Program-made: the position numbers and the translations under genes
NCBI GenBank assembly: GCA_019828545.1
Contig: JACVRA010000044.1
Span: forward strand, 62,001 to 126,000
Direction of reading: 5' to 3'
Length of the DNA stretch: 64,000 nt
From: Paracamarosporium sp. OC-R06-R3
Taxonomy: Eukaryota; Ascomycota; Dothideomycetes; Pleosporales; Didymosphaeriaceae
The notes under the pieces: model-generated
Told to the model about the DNA's origin: nothing
What the model saw: only the letters and a program-made list of their open reading frames with translations
The model's database searches: none
Shown: piece after piece, positions 42,912 through 54,348 of the stretch
How positions within the stretch are numbered: the stretch's first letter is position 1
Layout: each line of letters opens with the position of its first letter

Positions 42912-45900
42912 TCACATATCCAAATTGACCAGTGGATCAAACAGCAAACTCTGCTCAACTTCTGCCCTTGCTTGCAGTACCTTGGCTCTCAACTCATGTG
43001 CCAATTTGACTGCCGGTGTTTCATTACGAGCCTCTGCAAACTTTACCGCCCTGTCGAACTGTTTCTGTCCCGCACTCGTTACCAAATCAGCGCCGTTTCG
43101 CACCAAAAGCAACATAATATCGAGCCGCCCGAACTCAGTTGCCGCTTCAAAGGCAGTTCTGCCGCGGATCCTAGCCGCAGGCGCATTAATGTTGGCGTCA
43201 TTGTTGATGAGTAGTTCAGCAATTGGCAAAAGTCCTCGCATGGCAGCGGACTGTAGCGCTGTGAAGCCTTTAATAGATGCAGGGGGTCCATTGACGTCGG
43301 CTCCTTTGTTGAGTAGATGAGATACCATCTCGCCATATCCAAGTCCTGCCGCCAACTGCAGTGTGGTCATCCTTCTTGATCCATTTGCTGGTTTATTAAG
43401 GTCGGCGTGATATCTGACTAACAAATCGATGCAAGGTATTGAATTTATCAATACTGCATGGTCGAGCGGAGTGAGCGAAATTGAATCAGAATCGCTAGAA
43501 TGAACGTGACCAAGGGCCCACCCCTTGAAGCATATCTCTTCGGGACTACTTCCGGATTCTAAAAGAACTTGAACTGCTTCAAATGACCGAGGGTTACCTG
43601 TCACTATCGCAACACTCAGGTAACTTCTTTTTAATGGTTTGTAAAGACTGAGTCCCATTGCACGGAATCCTCTTTCCAGTGAAATTCCGAGTTCTACGTC
43701 AAGAAGCTCATCCAAATCAGCATGAATAGACAGACAACGAACAAGCCCAATCTTGTCAGATTTCAGGGCTTCCAGCAGGGCAAGTCGCAGGTGCTTCGTT
43801 TTCGACCCTCCAGCACGCCTTTTCCCGGACTCCAACAGCATTTCCAAGATGAATAGATCTTTACGCTCTTCCGCTTCTAAAATTGCTCTAGAATCGTAGG
43901 GTTCGGCGCCGTGAATCAAGAGCTGCTGAATCAGCTCAGTGTCCTGGACGGCTACAGCTGCTTCGACAGCGCTAATGAACTCTGGCCCCCCAGCCATCCA
44001 TGGTGGGAGGGTATTGTGAGGATGATAATAACCCATACAGGGATTTAAATCAATTTTACTTCTTAAAAGCGTTTCAATCATTTGCCTGTTGCGTTGCCGG
44101 ATAGCTACGACGATAGCAGTTTCCAACGGTGGAGTCCTGTGAGCTTGTGTATCTTTACGGTAATACTCTATATCGACGATCCTAGGATTTGGACTAAGGC
44201 CGCTTTTCAAAAGGTCTTGCACAATTACCGCATCGCCTCGACTGACTGCTTCTTTGAGAAGCTCTCCAGTGTTTTTAACATGATCGAAGTCAATGCAGTC
44301 CAATACGGACAAGAAGGTACCTCGGTCTCCGCAGTCTATGGCTGCTAGAACAACATCAATATCACAGGTACCGCATGTACTTTCGAAGAGTACAGTGATT
44401 GTGTCATCATCGCGTGATTGTATCGCATCCTTGAACAGTGGAACACCCGGTTTGGCTCCAGCTCTAAAAAGTGAAGGGAGAACGTCTTTGTGCCCGTATT
44501 TGACTGCTTCGCTCACAGCATCTGCAAAGGCCGCATTGAGGTTGTTCCCGCTCCAGGGGGGCTCGTTTGGCTTGCTCTCGTAGGTAAGTAGTTTTCCATC
44601 TCTTATCGGAAGGCTTTGCAAGCATCGTTCTAGCAACTCCTTATCCCCAACTTGCGAGGCAGCGACCATTAAAGGTAATAGAGTAATATTTGATGAGTAA
44701 GGTTTCGATATTTTATCAAACAAGCGAATAGCTGCCCGGTTCCGCATGCGTATAGCTTCGGCGTAAGGAGTCGTGTATCGGTAATGATCATTCCCTCGAT
44801 CGTCATCTTCTGGATCTAATATATAAGGAACTAACCCTATAGGGGAAACAGCAGCATCTATCAGTTTCTTTAATATGTCCAAACGCTCCACAGAAACTGC
44901 CTCTTGGAGACACTTCGGCGTTGCCTGAACACCAGCGGACATCAGAAAATCGATCACGGTGTCGAACTCGCGAGCTATGGCCACTTCCAAGGCATTATAC
45001 ACGTTGCTATTGATAGCTTCGTACTCATGCGCATCGATGCACATGCCCAGGTGAACACTTGAATAGTCTGACCGGGGCTTAAAAGGCGGTTTTTGTGAGA
45101 ATGCGCGAATGGTCCAAAGCGCATCCTCTTCCGAAAAGCTCTGAATAACATGGACGAAAAGATCTCCAGAGCGTAGGTAAGATTCCAGCCGATCTTGATA
45201 TGCTTGATACGGTAGCAGATCTAGTAATTTTTTCACCTGATTCAAGTCGCCTGAACGCATGACCTTGTTGGTTAAATCGTACCAATGCAGATGATCGGAG
45301 CAAAAGAACTTCGGGTAGTTAAGAGACACCTGACAGTGTCGCTCCTCATGATAAGTATCTATTTTCATGTTCTTGTCCGTCCGCCTTGCCTCATCACAAT
45401 GCTCTATAACCAAACCGGATAGCTCCAATGGACCGCGGCAGAGTACGAGACTCAATGCTTCGAGGTAGCACCGATTATTTATAATGTACGACAGCCATGA
45501 CGCCGGTGGAGTCGGACTAGTTTGAAGTAAACCTTTCATGACCTGGTAGGCCTCTACTCGTAGCGCTTCTGCGAACAGGCTGCGGTATAAGGCTTCTGAG
45601 TACGGTGATGGCAGACATGTTTGAAGTCTTTCGAACAGATGGTGTGACCCATGTTGAAGATACGACAGCACCCACTCAACAGGCTTGGAACATTTCGGTG
45701 GGCCAGGATCCATGCTGAGCCTAGACCGGAAGCCAAAAAAGGGCGGTAAATGATTATTGACCAGTTCTACAATGGCAATGTGCAATAGCTGAGCACCTTG
45801 AGTCATATCAGCTAGATTGGAGGTATAGCGTCCAGGGATGATAGTTTTGAGGGCCTGATCGTAGACTCGATTGACAATGAGCATTGTTGCGATCGAGTTT

Positions 45901-47000
45901 TGGTGTTCCTCTTCTTCTTCGCTCGAGATGTGTTTGGGCAAGGTGATAAGTGAAAGTGAATCAGAAGGAGCTGATAAACACAGTTTTTCGAGTACCATTT
46001 GAGGTTGAGACTGTAAGTCCATTACATTTGTATGATTCGTCCATGCCAGAAATTGCATTATGAGAAAATCCTGTAATCCAAGACTATGTGAAGTGTACTG
46101 CGAATCTATGGACATATTCGTGGACTCATAAGGTTCCATAACGCTGTGGAAGCTTTGTCTCTTATTGTTGTCGAAGATGTGACTTTGAGCGTACATTAGC
46201 GGCATGAGATCGGTATGGCTCACTGCCAGATCGAGAGTAAAAGGCTCCGGCGGCATTGCTGATGCTCTCTTATCATCATGAGACAGTGTCATATTCTGGG
46301 ATAGTTGTTCGGTTTGTGGAAGCATCCTCGGGCTCCGAACTTCAAGATATGGAGGCAGTCGCTCATCCTGTAATTGACGTCGATCATCCTCGCTTAGCCT
46401 CAGGACATCTCTTTTGCGTAGAATCTCTTTACGGACTTGAGATTCATGAAGGCGTACGCCATCGCGGTACACTTCGCTCTTCTTGTTCTTGGATGCTCTT
46501 TCCCGAATGATGTTGGCTACAACGAGCCAATCGACACCTTTCATCTTTTTCGCAAAGCCCCATTTCCGGAAGCGGACTTCGTATTGAGATATGCTGACAG
46601 GTTTTAGCAATGGTAATCACTCTAGGTTCCAGTGGGTGACGATTTTCTTGGAGGCTCGCAAGTATGCATTCACGGGATGTTCTGCCAGAACACCCAGTAA
46701 GTGTGCAAACTGCACTCAGTATACAACATAGCCTGGTCATAGCAGTATAAAACACATTTTTGTAAGATTTAACTCGAGATAACATATCCTTGGCCGTTAT
46801 CGCAAGCATCTCCAAAAAGTTTTGGTCACCTACTGGTAACTCGATAAGGCTACATACCTTGCATCAAAATCATGATCGCGTATCATGCGCGCTTTCAATT
46901 CTTCGAGGGTACATTTCTCCTTTAAGAATAGTCGTTCGATAGTGGGCTTTTCCTCTTCCCAGTGCTCATCGGGTATCCTCGAGCGGCGTGTCGGTGCCAT
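42912..47000 (-). CDS. Clr5-domain and ankyrin-repeat protein
   Basis: Exons 47000-46858 and 46593-42912 give 1274 residues; an upstream in-frame ATG at 47048 would add 16. Splicing rebuilds the N-terminal Clr5 domain: EHWEEEKPTIERLFLKEKCTLEELKARM, then ISQYEVRFRKWGFAKKMK. This domain occurs in the fission yeast silencing factor Clr5 and in many filamentous-fungus proteins. The central 900 residues contain helical repeats with ankyrin-like periodicity (for example AVSRGDAVIVQDLLKSGLSP). The C-terminal 190 residues have clear ankyrin repeats (TLQLAAGLGYGEMVSHLLNK, then TALQSAAMRGLLPIAELLIN). The single intron is 264 nt, unusually long for this window. Function is unknown; DNA or chromatin association is inferred from the Clr5 domain alone. 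Confidence 0.82.
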
Positions 47001-47458
47001 CGAAACAGTAGTTGAGCGTACGCGGCTTACACTGGAGAAGGCTGGCATCCATCCTGCCTTTAAGTGTCCTCAAATAGCTGCCAAGAAGGCTGTAAAATGT
47101 GGCTTGCAGGTTCCGGTCAAGAGTTCTATCAGGCTGTTGCCCAAACCTGTTGCCAGAACCTGATCTTACACTTAGCCAATCATAGCAAGCTTTGTCCTAA
47201 ACAGCATGCCGGCATCACCACCGTTGGCATGTACAGCATACAAGGCTTTGGCCCAGTGTCTGCCAATGCCTGTTGACGTGGATGACTACGCCTATAATAA
47301 CCCGAAAAAAACTGTTATGGCGAGGAGGTGTGCGCTCGCGTTACAGATGGAGCAAATAAAGACAATATTATCGGGTTTTAGTAGCAGGACTTTAAGTGTT
47401 AAGATCTAATACAAACCTCAAATATGTCCTCGGTGCCGATAGTTTTTGGTACATTAGC

Positions 47459-47528
47459 CACAACCTGAACCCCACAACCTAGTCACAACCTGAGCCATAA
47501 CCTGAACCCCACAACCTGTCCATAACCT
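47459..47528 (+). repeat. Short degenerate minisatellite with CAYAACCTG core
   Basis: About six CAYAACCT cores occur in 70 bp, two of them extended to AACCTGAACCCCACAACCT. The repeat is not the TTAGGG telomere type. Its role is unknown. Confidence 0.65.
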
Positions 47529-47728
47529 TTTCCAGAACATATTCGAAGCGGCTACAAATGCTAGCTATCTTGAAGAGCCATGATTCACACGTCGCCCCTA
47601 CGATATACAGCATTTGAGTGCAGTTCTAATCGTGCACGACGCTTTGATAGCAAGGTCTTCTTTCATACAGACTCGCAATATCTCCCGCATTCTCGTGCCG
47701 CCTCACACGACAAGTCATTCAGTTAAAT

Positions 47729-47872
47729 ATGAGTGACTGGACGCCTGCAGCGATCGTCGGGCTCGTCGCTCTTCTCTTCAATCTACCGCCCAGCATCTAC
47801 GCTGTTTACCAGTTGTACGAAGCCTGTCAAAAGTCCAAGAATCGTAAAACGGACAACGGAAACGTACACTAG
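47729..47872 (+). CDS. Possible 47-residue membrane peptide
   Basis: A short frame starts MSDWTPAAIVGLVALLFNLP and continues PSIYAVYQLYEACQKSKN before a basic tail and TAG. It forms one convincing helix (AAIVGLVALLFNLPPSIYAVY) followed by a positive cytosolic-type tail. I recall many Dothideomycete short proteins opening in this manner, with a Trp-Thr-Pro start and an Asn-Leu-Pro-Pro kink; this is recollection, not a search. A donor-like GTAAAA inside the tail could extend it by splicing. Could be a relic of a larger family member. Confidence 0.4.
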   Translation: MSDWTPAAIVGLVALLFNLPPSIYAVYQLYEACQKSKNRKTDNGNVH

Positions 47873-49395
47873 TGGTATTAAGCTTCCGAGACTATCTGTA
47901 TCACCATCCAAGATTGCCGGCTCCACGGGTATTCCAGTAAGTTCTTGTTCACTTCACGTGTGCATTTTCAGCTGATGAGGTTGTGTCGTGTTAGGACATC
48001 TCGATACGAGGCCTTCTCGAGAAAAGGGTGGGAACGTCAGTGATGATGTCGGTCATAGCGCTATACCCTGTGCAGCTCGTTGAATTAAGCCTGCAATAAT
48101 CTTTCAAAACGCTTCAATTTCCTGCTCGCGTGTCTCAAGCTATGCCTTGATTAGTATCGATATCTTTATCCACACTTCTCTCCTTACTGTAATGCCCTCA
48201 ACATCCAGTTATTCCACTACTTCACACTAAATCACCCATTTGCCGCCCTCGACCACCTCACGCATCCGTACCCTTCCACCTCACATGCCTACACCCATCT
48301 TCCTCAATCCCATCCCGTCTTTCCCTTGCCTCTTTGTCTCTGCTTCCCTTGTCCGTCCCATTGTCTATCGACCAGTTCCCAGAGCATGCGTTCTCACCCA
48401 TCATACCCTTTTCCGTCGCGTTGATGATCGCTAGTGATGTGCTTGTCGTAGGTGCTAGCCTATGTCAGCCCGGAACGGAAAGTCAATATACGGATGAAGT
48501 ACAAGATTCCTGCACAGAGGACGTTTCGTTTTTCTCCGTGTCCATAGCGTTGGGCGGGCTTGAAAGTCGCGCAAGAAGGGAATCCAAAGCTTCTATGAGG
48601 ACAGGATGTATTCCGACCAGTAACTCCAGCCGTCGGCCTTCGTTCATAAATACGTAATCGTGTGAGAAAGAAAGCCGTTAGGATGTGAATGCTCGTCGCA
48701 CGTATTGTTTCTGGATATTCTTAGATGTTAGGGAGATCTCAACATAATCATACATATACCTCCGACCCAAAGCCCAGTGTAACCGTTACCATATCCTCGG
48801 TCGAACCGTCGTACGCCCTTGCTTATTGCGCTAATACCCATGACGTACTGTAGACTAAGGAATCCCCCAGGGCGCACAGGGTCCGATGCGTTATCTGTTG
48901 CGTTAGTCCCTCCCTAGTCGCGTGTGTCAACATCCATTGATATCAACAGCCCACTCATCGTGCACGATTCTGCATACTTAGTGCGGAATCGGGCCATTGC
49001 CAATTCGCACGAAGGTAGGTTATTGGTATGAGGCTTGATAGTGACGCACAAGGCAGCGCACGGGAACGGGAAAAGCACTAGTAGCTCGATAAGGGGATAT
49101 CAAAATGTGGATCACGAGCTGATACGAGGAAAAAGAAAATATAGAGAGAAGCGTACAAAATGGGAAGATTCGTCTACTCATTCGGTCATAGAAATTGTGC
49201 AGTTACCTAGCCGCTGCCTGGCCATCATGAAACGTTTCCTCGGCCGTGATATCCTGATGGACTCGTGTTCTTCAATTTCCTCCGTCTACGAGTGCACATT
49301 CAAGTGACCCGAGCTCAAAAGGAGCATGCCCATCCCCGTACTAAACTGCCATGCCCTGATCGTAATAGAAAGCATTATACCGATACCGCGACCTG

Positions 49396-50543
49396 TTATG
49401 AAGTCGTGATAACCGGCGCATTGGGTGTCGCGCTTGTCACCGTTGGCTCATGGCCAGTAGCCGCGGAAGTCGGTGCACCTGTCCTGCCCCTTTGGGAGTC
49501 TGCTGCATCTCCCCGGAGCGCGCGCTCGAGCTCCCGAATCCTCCTCTTCAGCACTTCGTTCTCCCGCTTTGCCTCCTCAAGCTCTTGCCTGTAGTGTGCA
49601 ACTTCCTCGTACCGTGGTGTGCTAACCACACTTGCACTCCTGGCCTGCTGTGCGGCCGATGGATCACTTGTCGTGTTTTGTGACGACACAGAGTATCGGT
49701 GATGCGGAATGGAAACTGTAGCAGGATTCAGCGGAATGCCGTAAGGGGCGCTGGTGCTGGTGCGGGACACGCTCGAGGAGCTGCGGTGGCGGCGCGCAGA
49801 GGTGGGATGGGTAGGACCCATCATATCCTGGTCGACGTGCATGGCTGAGGTAACGCTTGAGGCTGTGGAGGCTACAGAGGCCGAGTGAGCGCGCAGGGCA
49901 GATAGCTCGCGTGTAAGGCGGTTCACCACAGCCTCTTGTTCTTTCTCCAGCTCGAGGTGGAGCTCTGCTGCTGTGAGGGGACGTGGATGGCGCATCGGTA
50001 CGCCTGCTGCGTCGAAGCTGGGAACGTTGCCCGCAAGGCTTGGGCTTAGAGGTGCAGCATGTGCATGTTGAGTCGTGGACGCGGGAATGGTGCTGCCAGG
50101 CGAGGCGAGGGGTAACGGTGGAGGACTCATGGGGTCTGGACGTAGGTTGTGGTCAGTGGAAGTCCAAGTAGAGAATGAGTGGAGATGGCCGTAGGCCGTT
50201 AGTTTTAGTACAGTCTGCGCTTGTAACACTTCTTCTGTAGTGCTACACTGCACAAAGCCAACGACCGTGCGGTGCATGTGTTTGTTTGGTCCTGCGACTG
50301 ACTTCAAGTTGACAATGATTGTAGCTTGGCCAGAGCCCCAGCTGACGACAAATTCAACTGGCCGCGCCGCTCGCACGATCCTGAGAGCAGAGGGCATGTA
50401 TACTCACATATCTGCGAAGTACGCCGCGAAACTGACGCCGAGGATTGTCTCGAAGCCTGCGCCGAAGCGGCCGAGCTCGCAGCTTGTGCACCCGTTGACG
50501 TAGGGTTCCTCGGCGACACGGGCACCGAATTGAGATCAGGCAT
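49396..50543 (-). CDS. Coiled-coil, Ser-rich protein, function unknown
   Basis: Exons 50543-50408 and 50357-49396 give 365 residues across a 50 nt intron (ATAT/GTGAGT, GGCCAG/TTGAA). The alternative 23 nt intron would be too short. After a Ser/Ala-rich head, residues 45-115 (FEFVVSWGSGQATIIVNLKS, then HRTVVGFVQCSTTEEVLQAQ) look folded. The middle is low-complexity Pro/Ser/Thr. Two helical stretches follow: ELHLELEKEQEAVVNRLTRE in the middle and YRQELEEAKRENEVLKRRIR near the end, the latter a strong leucine-zipper-like coiled coil. No basic DNA-binding region precedes it. Family not recognised. Confidence 0.62.
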
Positions 50544-51385
50544 CGCGTTTGCTTCTCTTTATGTGTATTGTTGCCGGCTAGTGATTTCGTGTTGTGTTGA
50601 AAGTCGAGCACTGGGCAAGAGTATTGCCAGATTGCGTTGCAAGGCAGCTGCGACGCCAGGGTTGAGGGAAGAAGCCGCGATGAGTCGTTTACATAGCTGC
50701 TGTTGACTGTTTTGGGGATGGGGACGACGACGACGAGGAGGGATTCTGCTCGCCCAAGGGCTCGGATAATCGGGCCTGGCGTATGGCCTCTGTTCAGCGA
50801 AACAGCTTGTTTGGACGGTGCGCGCTGTGTTGTTGTCGACGTGCAGGGCTATTGCCGGGGCCCGCCGCTTGTTGGTCCACTCGTTAGCCAAGATCTCATC
50901 AATCTGCGGCTTTCATCTTTCCAACATCATAGCACGTATACAAGGCCCTCTGCAAGTGTGAATGGTTCATGTTGTCCTGTGATTTGTGATTCACGTCAAC
51001 AATTATGTCGATTATTTCAAGCGAGGTTGATCTTCATATAGCAGCAGTGATTCCTCGGCTTGGATACTATAGGGTACGCTACCACGTATTCTGAACTTTT
51101 GAAACTTTCTCAATTCTGGAAGCCAACTTCCACCCTCCCAGCAATGCTAGGGAGCTACATGGCCTTCCGCTCATACTACGCTCGGACCATCACTGGTCCT
51201 AGTCCTTCTTATCGCACCAACTAGGGTCCATATAACCCCTGAACTATACGTTCTCATCCCAGCCGTGGATTGCTTACTTCATGTTTCAAGTCATGCTTTT
51301 AACACATCCCTAGAATCCCACCCAAACTCCAAGCCGCAATGCTCTAGTAGTAATTGATGGATGCGTCCGTCGCCGGTCAATACTC
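50544..51385. other. Intergenic between two minus-strand genes
   Basis: No gene supported; overlapping frames on both strands around 50.6-51.0 kb have Arg-rich, shadow-like composition. It includes the upstream region of the coiled-coil gene and the 3' region of the eIF3 gene. Confidence 0.5.
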
Positions 51386-52920
51386 CTAATATGTCCTGGC
51401 CAGGTTGCGCAGATACCAGTCGACAAGCTTCCGACCCACCTTTGCCTCGGAAACATGGATGAGGTCCTGCATCCTGTTAGCATTGCAATGTCGGGTAGGT
51501 TGTAAAGGGCACATACTCCTTCCATCGCGTAATCAAGGTCGCTGCTGTGCACAATGTCACCCTCAAGAAGTCCACCTTCGCTCCACCTTAACTGTCGGTT
51601 CCTCTGCTTGTTGACAAGTAACCAACACCTCAACTTCTCCGGGTCAACCTCCAGGAATCCAGCAAGTTTCTTCAAATCCATCGTGGAGTAAAGCTTAAGG
51701 TAGCTCTTTACCGTAGGCGACATCATGGTGTTCTTGACCTCATCCATGAAGATGCGGAGGTAGTGCTCAACTGGGTCGATGTTGACCTCCGGGTTGTCAA
51801 AGTCAGGCGGGGTAGGGTTAATGAACTTGGGGCATGCGGATCGGAAAAGCTCTTCGAAGAGGGGTAGGTTCTCAGGTCCACCGCGCTGTAGCCTGTTGAA
51901 TTGCTCTCCGTACTTCTCGCGAAGCGCCGTGTGGATGGTGTCGTCTAGCCGGGTGGGGTGGAAAGCCACGCAAATCATGATGAGTGCGTACATCTGATCG
52001 TTCTTCTTGGTGATGGAGTCATACTGGGCGTTCTTCTGGAAGTTCTTCGTCCGCGAAACATAGACGAGAATGTGGCTGAACATGCGGATGGCGTCGGCAT
52101 AGCGACGCATCATCATGTAGGAGAAACCGACATAGTAGTAGGTCGTGAACTGAGCGGCCATGACGCGAGGGAACATGGACTTCTTGTTGAGCTCGATGTC
52201 GTCCAGCGTCTTGAGGGCCAAGCTAAAGTCTCCTAGCAAGCAGTGCACACGCAGAAGCCCAATGACGGAGAAATATCCCAGCATCTGGTAAAGTGGCCTC
52301 GAGCCGTACTCTCCTGCATATTGTTTTGCGTCCTCTCCTCGCTTGACCGCATTCAGCTGCTCGCTTATCTGTGACCGCTGGATGAGAGAGTATAAGACGT
52401 TCAGGACACTGTAGCAACCCCATGTGTTCGGGTTCTCCCGGAGAAGTTGTATCTCTTCCTCGTTCTCGTGCTTGAATGCAACCTTTTGGCGGTAGCCGCA
52501 GAAACTGTTGAACTGGTAGATGAATTCGTCGATAACGTCCCAGGCCCACGAAGACTATTCTATGAGTTAGATTTAATCGAGGTTTTACAAAACAATTCTT
52601 ACGTTTGGAACATCGATATCAACAGGCCCGTCTGAGTTCAAGATGAAGTGGAACAAGTTGCAGTAGTTGTCATAGCTCGCAAACTTGGTCTCCAGCGTCG
52701 CTTGAAATTCCAGAGGTGTCGCTGCGGCTGCTAGCTGTGCTTGTATGTCTCCACCGCTGCCCATGGATGGTACCCGGTCGAGGTCATCCATTCCATCGTA
52801 CTGAACCGCCTCACGGTAGTCGTTTGCCATGGCTTCCTCCTCTGCGTCAGACATGTCGTCGGGTGCGCGCGCAGCGTCGCCGTTCTGGTATTGCGGGGGA
52901 AGACGCTCTCGCAGACTCAT
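51386..52920 (-). CDS. EIF3L: Eukaryotic translation initiation factor 3 subunit L
   Basis: This is a PCI-type subunit of eIF3, present in filamentous fungi but absent from budding yeast. Exons 52920-52603, 52554-51517 and 51466-51386 give 478 residues; introns of 48 and 50 nt are in frame. The start MSLRERLPPQYQNG is chosen because the upstream open frame lacks protein character. Diagnostic segments include SSWAWDVIDEFIYQFNSFCG, NPNTWGCYSVLNVLYSLIQR, YYYVGFSYMMMRRYADAIRM and SYLKLYSTMDLKKLAGFLEV. The last exon supplies DLIHVSEAKVGRKLVDWYLR. Length is as expected. Confidence 0.95.
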
Positions 52921-54348
52921 CTTCGCTATTCGACCGGCGATCCGCGCGTGGGGTAAGGCGAGAGAGGGGCGGTAACTGTCTGCGGCGTTGTCGTGAATTT
53001 CGAAAGCGGGCCAAATCTGAATTCGCTTGTGGGTGGCACTAGCCACAGCCGCGCCACAGGAGGGGCAGTCATACTAACGCGGCTTTCCACCTTTCGTTCA
53101 CTCTTACTGATCACAAGTTTGATCACAAGTTTGATATAGCCAGAGGCTTTTGCAGCGGCTCTCGTCAATAGGAGAGAGCTAGCATTGTAATGTCAACGTC
53201 AAATTAATCATGGCAATTGACAAACCTATGGTTAGCTTTCGGCCTTCTCATCTCGACCATGCTTTGCTGATGGCTTTCAAGTACTTATAACTATTGTAGT
53301 TACTACATCGGTCGTTTATCTGCTCATTGGCCTTGATGTGTAATCAGCGTGACATACGTTACTATCCTTTTCGTTTCGCGCAAGCCAACACTCACCCCCA
53401 AGCAGTTCAAGAACTACCACGAAAATACTCACCTCCCTTTATCGAATCCATCTCCAGCTCTTTTGCACCGCTAAGCATAGGTGCTGATGCCTCGCTCGCA
53501 TAGATAGCATAGAGTTAGATGTTTTGGATAACACCGGCTGTCCGCCACAAGTACTGAGTGGCACACCAGAAGACTTCGATTATGACTGCCTCGCGGAGAT
53601 ATCATGGAAGAACGAGAAGATATTTCACGTTTAACAGGCTGTATATGTAGCCAGTGATTGCGGAGAATCTGGCAGAGGATGAAGAACAGTTTGTGGTCAG
53701 AGAGAAATTGAGAGCTGTGGCTATTGGGGAGATCATGTAGAGTTCCCCCTCGAGAAGGATGTTGATTGTACAGAGCAGGCATAACAGTACCATAATCATG
53801 TTTCCTATCTCTACAGTACCGTGACTGGGCCACTTCATTGCTCTTATAATGAATGACGTGGCGAGCTAGATCTAATCGAAAACGATACTCCTACCAGTCT
53901 CGAATGCATGTTCTTAGGCTTGTGAATCAATATCGGTTCTCTGCAATTTCCCACATGATTATTCCGGAGTGGCTTTTACGAGGAAGAAACACGAAATTGC
54001 TGTGAGCGAGATGCCAGGATTAGTGTGATGGTGGTTGCTCTATGATTGGCGGATTTCGAAATTTCCCATCCCGCAACATCTCCCCCGCATACACTTGTCC
54101 TTCCCCAGATCGCATCCACGCTCCAGACTCCACATAGCTAGATATCTATGCGTAATTGTGCCTAGCACCGAGCCAAAGCTTGTTCACTATACTGCCGATC
54201 CTATGAAGCCTGCTCTAGCTTCTCCGCGCAACATGAACCCGATGCCAGGAACCATGCATGGTCATTTAAATATCCGCGGCCTTGGGTTGAGAGGGTATAT
54301 TAAGCCAGGGGTTTTTGCATTTAGTTGCCCAGAGTCAGCGATCTCAAG
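52921..54348. other. Intergenic, divergent between eIF3 L and pectin methylesterase
   Basis: No gene supported. TATATTA at 54297-54303 lies about 45 bp upstream of the pectin methylesterase ATG and is a plausible TATA element. A 120-codon minus-strand frame near 53.5-53.8 kb shows no features. Confidence 0.5.

Larger units (their letters stand above)
47001..49395. other. Gene-poor stretch with a minisatellite
   Basis: Apart from a possible 47-residue peptide gene at 47729, no gene is supported. At about 47459-47528 a short array repeats CAYAACCTG in alternating CACAACCTGAACCCC and CATAACCTGAACCCC forms. Plus-strand frames of 107-109 codons near 48334 and 49265 are C/T-rich shadows without features. 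Confidence 0.5.

Noticed and set aside
48240..48657. C/T-rich plus-strand frames
   Set aside because: Overlapping frames in two phases with Pro/Arg/Ser bias typical of pyrimidine-rich noncoding DNA.
50374..50397. 23 nt intron in the coiled-coil gene
   Set aside because: Too short for the splicing machinery; a 50 nt intron ending GGCCAG fits frame and size.
52926..53046. Longer N-terminus for eIF3 subunit L from the frame open to 53046
   Set aside because: The upstream 42 codons do not resemble the family, while MSLRERLPPQYQ at 52920 is the normal start.
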